NCBI GenBank assembly: GCA_963847735.1
Contig: CAWKAV010000016.1
Location: 750,416 to 814,415, forward strand
Length of the DNA: 64,000 nt
DNA from: CAWKAV01 sp963847735
Lineage (GTDB): Bacteria > Desulfobacterota > Desulfuromonadia > Desulfuromonadales > BM103
Reading direction: 5' to 3'
A program made the position numbers and the translations under genes. Every line of letters starts with the position of its first letter. Position 1 is the first letter of the stretch. This document shows positions 33,342-41,559 of this stretch, piece after piece. Under the pieces are notes generated by a model that had not been told where the DNA came from, did not search any database, and saw nothing but the letters and a program-made list of their open reading frames with translations.

Positions 33342-34901
33342 ATGACTGATATCCATTCCGAAAAAATTCTGATTCTCGACTTCGGCTCACAATACACCCA
33401 GTTAATTGCAAGGCGGGTGCGGGAGGCGCATGTTTATTGCGAACTGCACCCCTTCGATATGAGTCTGGCTGAGATCAGGGCGTTCAAGGCGACGGGGATC
33501 ATTCTCTCCGGTGGGCCGAAATCGGTCTATGACGAAGGTGCTCCGGCAATCGAAGAAGAGCTGTTTGAGCTCGGCGTGCCGCTACTCGGCATCTGCTATG
33601 GCATGCAGTTGCTGTGTCACCATTTCGGCGGCAGGGTCGTACCTGCCGGCAAGCGCGAGTATGGTCACGCTGACCTTATGGCCAAGGGCTCTCCGGGGCC
33701 GCTGTTTGACGGCTTCTTTGTCGACGGGCATAGCCCGGTCTGGATGAGCCATGGTGATCACGTCGAGATCGTCCCTCACGGATTTGAAGAAGTTGCCGTC
33801 ACCGACAATGCCCCGGTGTGCGCGATCCAGAATGTTGATCGCAAGCTGTATGGAGTGCAATTCCATCCCGAAGTCAATCACACGCCGCGCGGCGAATTGT
33901 TGCTTGATACTTTCGTGCGCAAGATCTGCGGTTGCACCGGCAAGTGGACACCGGGAAAGATCATTGAGGATGCGATTGTCCGTATACGTGAGCAGGTCGG
34001 CGAGGAGGAAGTCATCCTCGGCCTTTCCGGTGGTGTTGATTCATCGGTCGCTGCGGCACTGATCCATCGCGCCATCGGCGATCAGCTGACCTGTGTTTTT
34101 GTCGACAATGGCCTGTTGCGCCTCGGTGAAGGCGACCAGGTGATGTCCACATTTGCCGAAAATCTCGGCGTCAAGGTCATCCGTGTTGATGCTGAAGATC
34201 GTTTTCTCTCCAAGTTGGCTGGCGAAATCGATCCTGAAAAGAAACGCAAGATCATCGGCAACCTGTTCGTTGACATCTTCGAGGAGGAGTCGAAAAAACT
34301 GGTTAACGCCCAGTGGCTTGCACAGGGCACGATCTATCCTGACGTCATCGAATCGGCCGGTGCCAAGACCGGCAAGGCGCATAACATCAAGAGCCATCAC
34401 AACGTCGGCGGCCTGCCTGATTACATGACGCTCAAACTGCTGGAACCGCTGCGTGAACTCTTCAAGGATGAGGTCCGCGCTATAGGAGAAGAACTCGGCT
34501 TGCCGCACCGCATGGTCTGGCGCCACCCCTTTCCCGGACCAGGTCTCGGCGTGCGCATCCTCGGTGAGATCAAAAAAGAGTACTGCGATATCCTGCGCCA
34601 GGCCGATTCCATCTACATCGACGAACTTTATCAGAGCGGTCATTACGACAAGATCAGTCAGGCCTTCGCCGTCTTTCTTCCGGTCAAGAGTGTTGGCGTT
34701 ATGGGGGATGGGCGAACTTACGAGTACGTGATCGCCCTGCGTGCCGTCGAGACCAGGGATTTCATGACCGCCGGCTGGTATCCTATGCCCTATGCTGACC
34801 TGGCGCGCATCAGCAATCGCATCATCAACGAGGTCCGCGGCATCAACCGTGTCACTTACGATATCTCGAGTAAACCGCCAGCGACGATTGAGTGGGAATG
34901 A
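33342..34901 (+). CDS. guaA: GMP synthase (glutamine-hydrolysing)
   Basis: A 519-residue two-domain enzyme. The N-terminal class I amidotransferase has the nucleophile in GICYGMQLLC and the His/Glu in VQFHPEVNHT; the ATP pyrophosphatase has the P-loop LSGGVDSSVAAALI; the C-terminal dimerisation domain ends KPPATIEWE as usual. It aminates XMP to GMP. The ATG at 33342 has no strong Shine-Dalgarno. A terminator follows. Confidence 0.96.
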   Translation: MTDIHSEKILILDFGSQYTQLIARRVREAHVYCELHPFDMSLAEIRAFKATGIILSGGPKSVYDEGAPAIEEELFELGVPLLGICYGMQLLCHHFGGRVVPAGKREYGHADLMAKGSPGPLFDGFFVDGHSPVWMSHGDHVEIVPHGFEEVAVTDNAPVCAIQNVDRKLYGVQFHPEVNHTPRGELLLDTFVRKICGCTGKWTPGKIIEDAIVRIREQVGEEEVILGLSGGVDSSVAAALIHRAIGDQLTCVFVDNGLLRLGEGDQVMSTFAENLGVKVIRVDAEDRFLSKLAGEIDPEKKRKIIGNLFVDIFEEESKKLVNAQWLAQGTIYPDVIESAGAKTGKAHNIKSHHNVGGLPDYMTLKLLEPLRELFKDEVRAIGEELGLPHRMVWRHPFPGPGLGVRILGEIKKEYCDILRQADSIYIDELYQSGHYDKISQAFAVFLPVKSVGVMGDGRTYEYVIALRAVETRDFMTAGWYPMPYADLARISNRIINEVRGINRVTYDISSKPPATIEWE

Positions 34902-34933
34902 TTGGCTTGTTCCTGCCCAATAGGACTGACGAG

Positions 34934-34967
34934 AAATGCGGGTGCGGCTGATGCTCCCGCATTTTTT
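34934..34967 (+). terminator. intrinsic terminator of guaA
   Basis: AAATGCGGG and CCCGCATTT form a nine-pair stem around a 13-base loop, running into TTTTTT. It ends the guaBA unit. Confidence 0.82.
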
Positions 34968-35061
34968 GCTTGGGCGTTGTTGGATTGATGATTGAACAAA
35001 TGTACGGGGTCAGGCTAAGATCACTTTTGTCTGTTGCTTGTCACATAAGTAACGGGGAGAG

Positions 35062-35127
35062 TGAAGAGCCTTTGAGCGCCTGTCATCAGGGGCAATCACT
35101 CTTCATTTATGACTGACGCTCAAGGCT
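35062..35127 (+). promoter_or_regulatory. leader with two crossing helices before the WYL regulator
   Basis: TGAAGAG (35062-35068) can pair with CTCTTCA (35099-35105), and AGCCTTTGAGCG (35067-35078) with CGCTCAAGGCT (35117-35127; one bulged base). The pairings interleave, as in a pseudoknot or an alternative-fold switch, and the last arm contains the AAGG ribosome-binding site seven bases before the ATG at 35134. Confidence 0.4.
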
Positions 35128-35133
35128 GAACTG

Positions 35134-36141
35134 ATGAAAAAAGAAATCAAACGTCTTCCTGGCAAGCCTGCCAAAAAATACAGCCAGGCCGCCCGTCTGC
35201 ATGATGTGATCCGTATTCTTGAAGCACGTTACGGGGCGACGGTCGACGAACTGGCCGAGGAATGCGGCGTTACCAGGCGGACCGTTTATCGCGATCTTGA
35301 TGCGATCCGCGATGCCGGCTATCCATTGATCTCCGAGCCTGAGGCCGACGGTCGGACTCTTTATCGGTTTATGACCGGTTTCAAGAAACTCCCACCTATT
35401 ACCTTCTCTCTTGATGAACTGATGACACTTTACCTCTGTCGCGGACAACTTGGTTTCCTACGCGGCACGCCCTTTCAGGATGACCTGGACGCCATTTTCG
35501 GCCGGATTCGTTCGAGCCTGCCACCGCGCAGCGTCGCTCACCTGGAACGCATCGCCGAAACAGCATCACCCAAATTTCAGGGAGAGCGTGATTACGCAGC
35601 AAAGAAGGAACTGTTGAAAGAGCTGCGCCGTGCTTTGCTTTACCAGTTCCGTCTCGATCTCTCTTACACACCGGCACGGCGTACCACTGAAATCTACCGC
35701 TTTGATCCTTACACCTTACTCTTCTACGATGGCGCTCTCTATCTGGGTGGTTATGCGCACAACCGTGCGGCGCTGAGGCTCTTTCTTGTTGACCGTATTG
35801 AACAGGTGGTGGTGCTCGACGAACGATTTGAAGTTCCCGAAGATTATTCCGCTGCGAATTTAACCGGTTCGGCTTTCGGTTTGATCGACGAACAGCAGCA
35901 CACCATCAAGGCTCGTTTCGGTGCGGAAATCGGCCATCTGATCCGCGAGCGGGTCTGGCATCCGAGCCAGAAACTTGTCGAGGAGCAGGACGGGACGCTG
36001 ACACTCACCTTCGAGGCCAGCGGCGAGAGAGAAATCTTGGCGTGGCTCTATTCCTACCTGCCGCATGTCAAGGTTCTTGAACCTGCAGGATTGAAGACGC
36101 TCTTTTATGAAGGGTTGCGGAATGCTCTCGACATGGCGTGA
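35134..36141 (+). CDS. HTH-WYL transcriptional regulator
   Basis: A 335-residue regulator. The N-terminal HTH_11/DeoR-type domain (about residues 20-75) has LAEECGVTRRTVYRDLDAIR; the central WYL domain (about residues 155-235) has ALYLGGYAHNRAALRLFLVD, and a WCX-type extension follows. WYL proteins sense nucleic-acid or nucleotide ligands and some control stress or defence genes. Its targets are unknown; its start may be controlled by the structured leader. The Kazal lipoprotein begins 57 bases downstream. Confidence 0.85.
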   Translation: MKKEIKRLPGKPAKKYSQAARLHDVIRILEARYGATVDELAEECGVTRRTVYRDLDAIRDAGYPLISEPEADGRTLYRFMTGFKKLPPITFSLDELMTLYLCRGQLGFLRGTPFQDDLDAIFGRIRSSLPPRSVAHLERIAETASPKFQGERDYAAKKELLKELRRALLYQFRLDLSYTPARRTTEIYRFDPYTLLFYDGALYLGGYAHNRAALRLFLVDRIEQVVVLDERFEVPEDYSAANLTGSAFGLIDEQQHTIKARFGAEIGHLIRERVWHPSQKLVEEQDGTLTLTFEASGEREILAWLYSYLPHVKVLEPAGLKTLFYEGLRNALDMA

Positions 36142-36198
36142 GTGGTGCCAATAGCGGTATCTTCATGGGCGAACGATAAATGGCAACTGGAGAAAACG

Positions 36199-36483
36199 AT
36201 GAAAAAACTTCTCGCAGCGATAAAGGCGAGCGACACCTCTTGGTTGATATTGCTTTCAACAACGCTTTTTATGACAGCCTGTGCATCCGGGCCGCAGAAG
36301 CAGTCCGGGGACGAAATACACAAATTTACCAAGTGTGAAAACCCTCGACCGGAGATGTGTACCATGGATTACAACCCGGTTTGTGGTCAGTTAAAGAATG
36401 GCAGGGCAAAAACCTACTCTAACGGCTGCAGCGCCTGCTCTGACCAGAATGTTGTTGAACATAAAGCGGGCGAATGCAAATAA
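36199..36483 (+). CDS. Kazal-domain lipoprotein
   Basis: A 94-residue exported protein: signal peptide with lipobox MTAC at residues 24-27, then one Kazal-like domain with the expected cysteine spacing (ENPRPEMCTMDYNPVCG, YSNGCSACSD, GEC). Kazal domains inhibit serine proteases; bacterial lipoprotein versions are known but poorly studied. ATG 36199 is chosen because the signal peptide begins there; the frame extends back to 36142 without support. Membrane-anchored at the periplasmic face. Confidence 0.8.
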   Translation: MKKLLAAIKASDTSWLILLSTTLFMTACASGPQKQSGDEIHKFTKCENPRPEMCTMDYNPVCGQLKNGRAKTYSNGCSACSDQNVVEHKAGECK

Positions 36484-36840
36484 TTCCACTTAGCTCCGAG
36501 AGTTCAAAGGGTGACGTGTTGATCTGAAAAGCCTTCCCTTCCTGGGCGGGCCATTCTTAAATTGCAGAGGTTATGGCCACCAGGGTTTGTTCCTTGGTGG
36601 CTATTCTTCTTTGTCAGGATATCCAAGATACAGTCCATTCAGTCCTTGAACACCAACTTCCAGCCGATGAACCCTGCACAACCTGGCGTTGCGAGACCGA
36701 TGATATATAGAAGTATGAAAGCGCCTTTCTGCGGCGGGGGAGACTGAAGTACACTCGGATTTACAAGCCACCAGATAACCAGATCAGTATATGCAACAGT
36801 TGTTTTCTGAGGTCAATAAAAGCTAATTTCACAACAGCGT
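36484..36840. other. intergenic region upstream of the zinc-ribbon unit
   Basis: Apart from the hairpin at 36576-36612, I find no intact gene. On the minus strand, 36639-36812 is open for 57 codons with a hydrophobic segment (AFILLYIIGLATPGCAGFIG) ending in a stop at 36639, but no ATG, GTG or TTG; it may be the remnant of a small membrane protein. Confidence 0.35.
36576..36612 (+). terminator. possible terminator after the Kazal lipoprotein
   Basis: GCCACCA and TGGTGGC pair around a 12-base loop, followed by TATTCTTCTTT. It is about 90 bases after the lipoprotein stop. Moderate evidence. Confidence 0.45.
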
Positions 36841-36909
36841 TTTACTAATAATGGTAAATAATACTTTACATGATTTTTAAAGGGTGTATAGTTGAAAAAC
36901 TTAAACTAT
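36841..36909 (+). promoter_or_regulatory. promoter and operator of the zinc-ribbon/nitrilase unit
   Basis: TTTACA (36865-36870), a 16-base spacer and TATAGT (36887-36892) form a good sigma-70 promoter. TTTAC at 36841, GTAAA at 36854 and TTTAC at 36865 alternate as half-sites across the -35. ATAGTT (36888-36893) and AACTAT (36904-36909) form an inverted repeat over the predicted start point. AAGGAGG follows at 36913. Confidence 0.65.
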
Positions 36910-36925
36910 CCCAAGGAGGCCACAA

Positions 36926-37099
36926 ATGAATTGTCCCTACTGTGATCATCAAGATCATCTCGAAATCGACCTGCATGCTGACGGCTTTAGCGCAGACCTA
37001 CTCGAATGCTCCGAATGCGGAGCCTTGCTCACGATAAAAGGAACGCGTTTGGAAACGGTGCATTACCCGGTCAAAGCTTTCGGAGCTTCGATGGCCTAG
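36926..37099 (+). CDS. 57-residue zinc-ribbon protein
   Basis: ATG 36926 lies behind a perfect AAGGAGG and a clear promoter. The product is a single zinc ribbon: MNCPYCDHQDH supplies the first CxxC, LLECSECGALLTI the second, followed by about 25 residues with no further motif. No membrane segment or signal. It is too short for common gene callers but the translation signals are strong. It probably acts with the nitrilase-like protein 86 bases downstream. Function unknown. Confidence 0.72.
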   Translation: MNCPYCDHQDHLEIDLHADGFSADLLECSECGALLTIKGTRLETVHYPVKAFGASMA

Positions 37100-37185
37100 C
37101 CGTTTCATTTGCAGCACTAATCGCGGCGGTAAGACACAATCATTCCCGCCAAGAATCACTGTCAAATAACACCCGGAGATTGGTC

Positions 37186-38379
37186 ATGTTTCAGATCGTT
37201 GAAAAGAAACTCTCGATCCGATTCCCGCTCAGGCAGCATCTGCATGCGCTCACATGCCAGATCCCCAACTCCCTCGAACGGCACAATCGAGTCTATCGCT
37301 TAACCGATCCAGAGCAAAACTGGTTAAGGATTCAGTCAATCATGCACCTAGTGATTGCTGGTCATGGCAGCTTGAAAAAGACGAATTTCCTGTTTTTCCC
37401 AGAATCCATACTTCCATTCAACCACCTCCAGGAAACCCTTGATCTTGTAAATCAAATGAACTCGAACACGGTGACGGCCATTGGTCTTGGACCCATCAAT
37501 CTTGGGGAATACAGGGACCTATTGCAGCGCTTTGCGAATGACAACCGGGAAGCTCTCGATTCGGTATTTGAAGATCTTGATTCGGGTGACATTAAAGCCC
37601 TCCCGGTTAACTGCTGCATGATTGCAGTGAAAGAAAATGACGGATGTCTGCGGGTTTTTTTTGAAGCCAAGAGCCACCCCTTTGTGGGTGAAGAGAATCT
37701 TGACAGCGACCATTATCTTTATCGGGGGAAAATCTTCCCCTTGTTTCGCTGTCAACCCAGCTGTTTCAATTTCATGACCTTGATCTGCATCGATTATGCG
37801 TACCGCGACCTCTACCAATCAAACATAAATGTCATCATCGAAAAAGCTAATCAACTCTTCTTTGAAACTCGCCAGAAACTTGATCTGCTGGCTGTCATTG
37901 AATGCAATCCAAAGCCAGAGCACTCCGCTTTTGGTGACGTCGCTAATGGCTTTTACGGTGAATATCTAGCTCGGGCCCCCGGTGTCAGCGATACCGTGAC
38001 ACTTTTTTGCAATTGCTCGGAAGAAACTCTCTGTGCCGATAGTCCACGTGGAGCAGATTTCGGTCACTCCTCGGTTCTTATTCACAAAAGCCACAAACTC
38101 AAGTCAATTGACATGGCAGAATATTCGACCGATGATTTTGAGGGTCGTCCCGTATGCCGGCTACGCTTCGGCACTGCAACTCGCCTCTATTACTTCAGCC
38201 TGCCTTTTTTTCATGAGATCGACCCGAGAACAACACGCACTCCAATCAAAGTGCATGCGGTTTATCGCCCTGAACAAGAGCACTGGGTTCGCATCAGCAG
38301 CGACGAACTCATCCACGGTAGCAGCGCCCTGAGAAAAAAGCTGTTGAATGTAAATCGGTACGCAAATTCGGCCTATTAA
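37186..38379 (+). CDS. nitrilase-superfamily-like protein of unknown function
   Basis: A 397-residue soluble protein. The carbon-nitrogen hydrolase triad can be placed: Glu73 in FLFFPES, Lys162 in FEAKSHPFVGEE and Cys201 in TLICIDYAYRD. The 39-residue Lys-Cys interval and the flanking sequence fit the family. The C-terminal 150 residues are not recognised. The true start is ATG 37186 with GGAG eight bases upstream; the frame from 37006 overlaps the zinc-ribbon gene. Nitrilase-like domains hydrolyse amides or nitriles and also occur in some reverse-transcriptase defence proteins, but no reverse transcriptase is here. Function unknown. Confidence 0.72.
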   Translation: MFQIVEKKLSIRFPLRQHLHALTCQIPNSLERHNRVYRLTDPEQNWLRIQSIMHLVIAGHGSLKKTNFLFFPESILPFNHLQETLDLVNQMNSNTVTAIGLGPINLGEYRDLLQRFANDNREALDSVFEDLDSGDIKALPVNCCMIAVKENDGCLRVFFEAKSHPFVGEENLDSDHYLYRGKIFPLFRCQPSCFNFMTLICIDYAYRDLYQSNINVIIEKANQLFFETRQKLDLLAVIECNPKPEHSAFGDVANGFYGEYLARAPGVSDTVTLFCNCSEETLCADSPRGADFGHSSVLIHKSHKLKSIDMAEYSTDDFEGRPVCRLRFGTATRLYYFSLPFFHEIDPRTTRTPIKVHAVYRPEQEHWVRISSDELIHGSSALRKKLLNVNRYANSAY

Positions 38380-38497
38380 AGGGGATCATTGGTGCCTATA
38401 GTTGGACCACCATAATCCTTATAAATCACGATTATTAGTAAAAATAGTTCCTCTCTGATCTCCAGGGCCCGTAGCGCATCGTCGTATGACCGCATCA

Positions 38498-39600
38498 TCA
38501 ACCTCTGTCGGTATCCATCCTGATCGTCCAGAGACTGCGCTGCCGCAGGCAGATCTGCAGCCTGTCACCGATCATGAAACCAAAATCACGCATGGCGCAG
38601 TTCGGCAGCTCGACATTTATGTTTATGTTTGAATCGGTCAATCCCGACAGTCAAGGTGTGTGTCCCGCCGAAGGCGAGGATATCCCTGAGTGTGCCTTGA
38701 AACAGGTTGTCCTGTAATTCCGGGCCGATCGGTTTGTTCGGCCGGATGATGACGACTTCCTCGGCCCTGATCACAGCTGCGATCCGGTCGCCGACCTGAA
38801 CGTCCTGACAGGCAGGTGCTTTAAGTGTTATGCCGTTCTCAAGTCGCAGGAAACCTTCCTCATCGATGGCTGTCAGGGTCATCTCATAGATGTTCTGATT
38901 GCGTAGAAAGCGTAGCGACTTCCAGTGACTCAGGCCGGTAGTAGATGTCATCGCGGTGTGCCGATCTGCCGCAGCTTGCCGGCGATCATTACGGCAATTT
39001 GCTCGCCGAGCATGAACGCCTCTTCCTGGTCATGGGTCACATGCAGAATGGTGACCCCCAGTTGCCGGTTGATTGCGCGTAGCTTGACCTGAAGTTGTCG
39101 TTTGATATTGGCGTCCAGCGCCGAGAAGGGTTCGTCAAGGAAAAGCAGGCGTGGCCCGGGCAGAAGAGCACGGGCCAGGGCGACGCGTTGTTTCTCGCCG
39201 CCCGAAAGCGTGGTCACATCACGGCGGTCGATGATTGCGTGCAGGTCGAGCAAGTCGATCAAGTCGTCAAGACGCGGATTGACCACGGCCCGGTCGAGTT
39301 TGCGCTGTTTGGCGCCGAAGAGAATGTTTGCGCGACATCGAGGTGTGGAAACAGGGCCAGATCCTGGGGTAGGTAAGAGATCTGGCGCAGCTCCGGGGCC
39401 GAGTTCGTGACATCTCTGCCGTCAAGATGGAGGCTTCCCGTGCGCGGTTCCAGAAGACCCATGCAGGTCTCGAGGAAAACGGTCTTTCCGCAGCCTGAAG
39501 GCCCCAGGATGGTCAGGTAGGAATTCTCGTCAAGATTCAGATTAATTGGCCCCATTGAAAAATCCCCACGTCCGGCAGTCAACCGGTCGATCCGGATCAT
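38498..39600 (-). pseudogene. modC: molybdate ABC transporter ATPase, frameshifted
   Basis: Pieced together, this is a normal 367-codon ModC-type ATPase: Walker A GPSGCGKTVF, Q-loop YLPQDLALFP, signature LSGGEKQRVALARALL, Walker B LLFLDEPFSALDA, the His switch HVTHDQEEA and a C-terminal TOBE domain (VELPNCAMRDFGF). It is broken by four indels near 39328 (-1, in a run of A on the coding strand), 38953, 38914 and 38630 (each readable as +1). Amino-acid conservation resumes in the new frame each time. It overlaps modB by ATGA. Real decay or sequence error; the stop is at 38498. Confidence 0.82.
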
Positions 39601-40382
39601 GGCCTTGCCTCCGTGACCATCCGCACACCGAACAGCACCAGCAGCGAAATGCCGATCAAAATTACCACCAGGGTCACGGCCTTGGGGAGATCTGCCATCG
39701 ACATGGCGAGGTAGATGCTGCTCGGCAGTGTCGCGGTCTGCCCTCTGGCGGTGCCTGCGACCATTACCGTGGCCCCGAACTCCCCAATGGCACGTGCCCA
39801 GGTCAGGATGACGGCCGCCAGGATACCGCGCTTGGCCAGAGGCAGGGTGATCTGCCGGAAACTGCCGAAAGCCGTGCAGCCGAGCAGGCGTGCCACCTGT
39901 TCCTGGCGTCTATCAACTTGTTCAAAGCTGGCTTTGAGCATGCGGACACTGATGGCGACGATAACCGTGAACTGGGCCAGGATGACTCCGCCCAGGGTGA
40001 AGGGCAAGGTCAGTCCGAGATCAGAGAGCAGCCGGCCGATGGCGGTGTTCCAAGACATCAGGATCAGGGTGCCGAGAGCGATTGGCGTCAGGACCATCGG
40101 CAGGTCAATGAAGGTATCGAGCAGACGTTTGCCGCGGAAGTTGAAGCGGGCCAGGGCGTAGGCGGCTGGAATCGCCAGTATGACGGCCAGGAAAGTACTC
40201 GCCGTTGCAGCGATCAGGCTGAGAGCAATTGCTGAACGAATATCCTGTTGTCCGAGCTGCTCAAGAAAGTCAGCCCAGCTGAAAAATGTGGCCTGACTGC
40301 AGACCAGAACCAGGAAATAGCCGGTCAGTATGACCAGGGGCAGCAGCATGGATATTTTGAAGGCTGTGTCACGTCCGAGCAT
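39597..40382 (-). CDS. modB: molybdate/tungstate ABC transporter permease
   Basis: A 261-residue inner-membrane permease with five to six helices. The EAA loop that contacts the ATPase is seen in ARLLGCTAFGSFRQITLPLAKRGI, followed by WARAIGEFGATVMVAG. The ATG at 40382 overlaps the modA stop (TAATG). Tungstate and sulfate permeases are close relatives, but the mobAB/modE context favours molybdate. Intact. Confidence 0.87.
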   Translation of the reverse strand: MLGRDTAFKISMLLPLVILTGYFLVLVCSQATFFSWADFLEQLGQQDIRSAIALSLIAATASTFLAVILAIPAAYALARFNFRGKRLLDTFIDLPMVLTPIALGTLILMSWNTAIGRLLSDLGLTLPFTLGGVILAQFTVIVAISVRMLKASFEQVDRRQEQVARLLGCTAFGSFRQITLPLAKRGILAAVILTWARAIGEFGATVMVAGTARGQTATLPSSIYLAMSMADLPKAVTLVVILIGISLLVLFGVRMVTEARP

Positions 40383-41206
40383 TACCAACCCTCCGGAAGG
40401 GCGTAGCTTCCGCCGATACGTGCTGCTGGGGCCAGTTTACGTACTTCCTGCTCTTCGGTGAAATATCCCCATTTGTGAAAGATGGCCTGCCCCTCCGGCG
40501 ATCTGAGATAGTCAATAAACTGTTCGGCAGACTGCGGATTTGCAGCATGACGCAGCCGGGCTGCCGGGATGGTTGCCAAGCGCGGCACCTCCTCCGGCTT
40601 GAGCAGAATTGCTTCCATTAGTTGTGGCTTCCATGCAGCGAACTCGCGCCAGCCAAGCACGGCATCAACCGTCCCCAACGGCAGCATAGCCGCCGTCTTG
40701 GCGCAGCTTTCGACCTGGCCATACAGGTTGGGACGAATTTGTTCTGCCAGATGATTTGCCTGCATGAGTTCGACGGCATAAAGGCCGACGCAGACGCTTG
40801 CAGGGTCCGCTATGCCGATGCGCAGGCCGGGCCGGGTGAGATCCTGCAACGTCCTGATCTGCAAGGGGTTGCCCCTGGCGACCAGGATGGCCGGGACCAG
40901 GTAGGCGAGGATAGTTTCCTGACCAATCATCAGGTCAAGCTGCCTGGCTTTTGTCATGTAGTCGGGCGAGCCGGGAATGTACAGATCACCCTGGCCGGTC
41001 AAGCGGATCTGACTGAGCATGCTGCCCGAACCGCCGAGATGCAGCGTGACCGGGATGCCGGTCTTGTTCTCGAAGGAGGTTGCCGCTTCCTGCAGTGGCG
41101 GCTGTGAGGCTGAACCGGCGAAGACCACGACTGGAGTCATTGGCTGCGGCAAAGCCGTAGACACAACCACCAACAGAAAGAAGGTTGTCAGGCCCAGGGG
41201 CTTCAA
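40382..41206 (-). CDS. modA: molybdate/tungstate-binding periplasmic protein
   Basis: A 274-residue solute-binding protein. A signal peptide (TTFFLLVVVSTALPQ) precedes VVVFAGSASQPPLQEAA and LGGSGSMLSQIRLTGQGDLY, the oxyanion-binding segments of ModA/WtpA proteins. It starts with TTG at 41206 behind GGGGA, just after the modE stop. It delivers molybdate or tungstate to ModBC for nitrate reductase cofactor synthesis. Intact. Confidence 0.87.
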   Translation of the reverse strand: MKPLGLTTFFLLVVVSTALPQPMTPVVVFAGSASQPPLQEAATSFENKTGIPVTLHLGGSGSMLSQIRLTGQGDLYIPGSPDYMTKARQLDLMIGQETILAYLVPAILVARGNPLQIRTLQDLTRPGLRIGIADPASVCVGLYAVELMQANHLAEQIRPNLYGQVESCAKTAAMLPLGTVDAVLGWREFAAWKPQLMEAILLKPEEVPRLATIPAARLRHAANPQSAEQFIDYLRSPEGQAIFHKWGYFTEEQEVRKLAPAARIGGSYALPEGW

Positions 41207-41208
41207 TG

Positions 41209-41559
41209 TCAGTTTTCCCCATTTTGAAAACAGGCGTCAAAGCAACGGTCGGCTGCCTGATTGACCTGACTGCGCAACTCATGAAAATGCTCCATCAGCA
41301 CAAGAATTTCTCCGGTCAGTTGTGAAGCCCCGCCGCCTTTGCCGCCAACGCGACGTTCCAGGATCGGAAAGGGGGCCGACTCCTCCATGGACTGCAGTTG
41401 TGCCCAGACCTTGCGGTACGACAGTCCGAGCTCACGGGCGGCAGCATTGATCGATCCGTTGCGCTGCACGGCCGCCAGCAGCCGATAGCGACCGTCGCCG
41501 AGGAATGCATGGCCATCGACCTCCAGCCAGATTTTGCTGCGGATCCGCAGTTGTTTCAT
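41209..41559 (-). CDS. modE: ModE-type N-terminal HTH regulator
   Basis: A 116-residue protein with the winged-helix domain of ModE (LGDGRYRLLAAVQRNGSINAAARELGLSYRKVW, given here only by its ends: LGDGRYRLLAAV and ELGLSYRKVW). The two C-terminal molybdate-binding (TOBE) domains of E. coli ModE are absent, so it must sense molybdate through another protein or be constitutive. Overlaps mobB by ATGA and lies inside the mob-mod operon it presumably controls. Confidence 0.82.
   Translation of the reverse strand: MKQLRIRSKIWLEVDGHAFLGDGRYRLLAAVQRNGSINAAARELGLSYRKVWAQLQSMEESAPFPILERRVGGKGGGASQLTGEILVLMEHFHELRSQVNQAADRCFDACFQNGEN

Noticed and set aside
37006..37185. 60-residue N-terminal extension of the nitrilase-like protein
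   Set aside because: It overlaps the better-supported zinc-ribbon gene in another frame, starts inside it, and ATG 37186 has its own Shine-Dalgarno.
38586..39286. modC as two naturally separate genes (ATPase and TOBE protein)
   Set aside because: Residues between the two frames (DIYYRPESLEVA) are conserved ModC linker in a third frame, which shows indels rather than a gene boundary.
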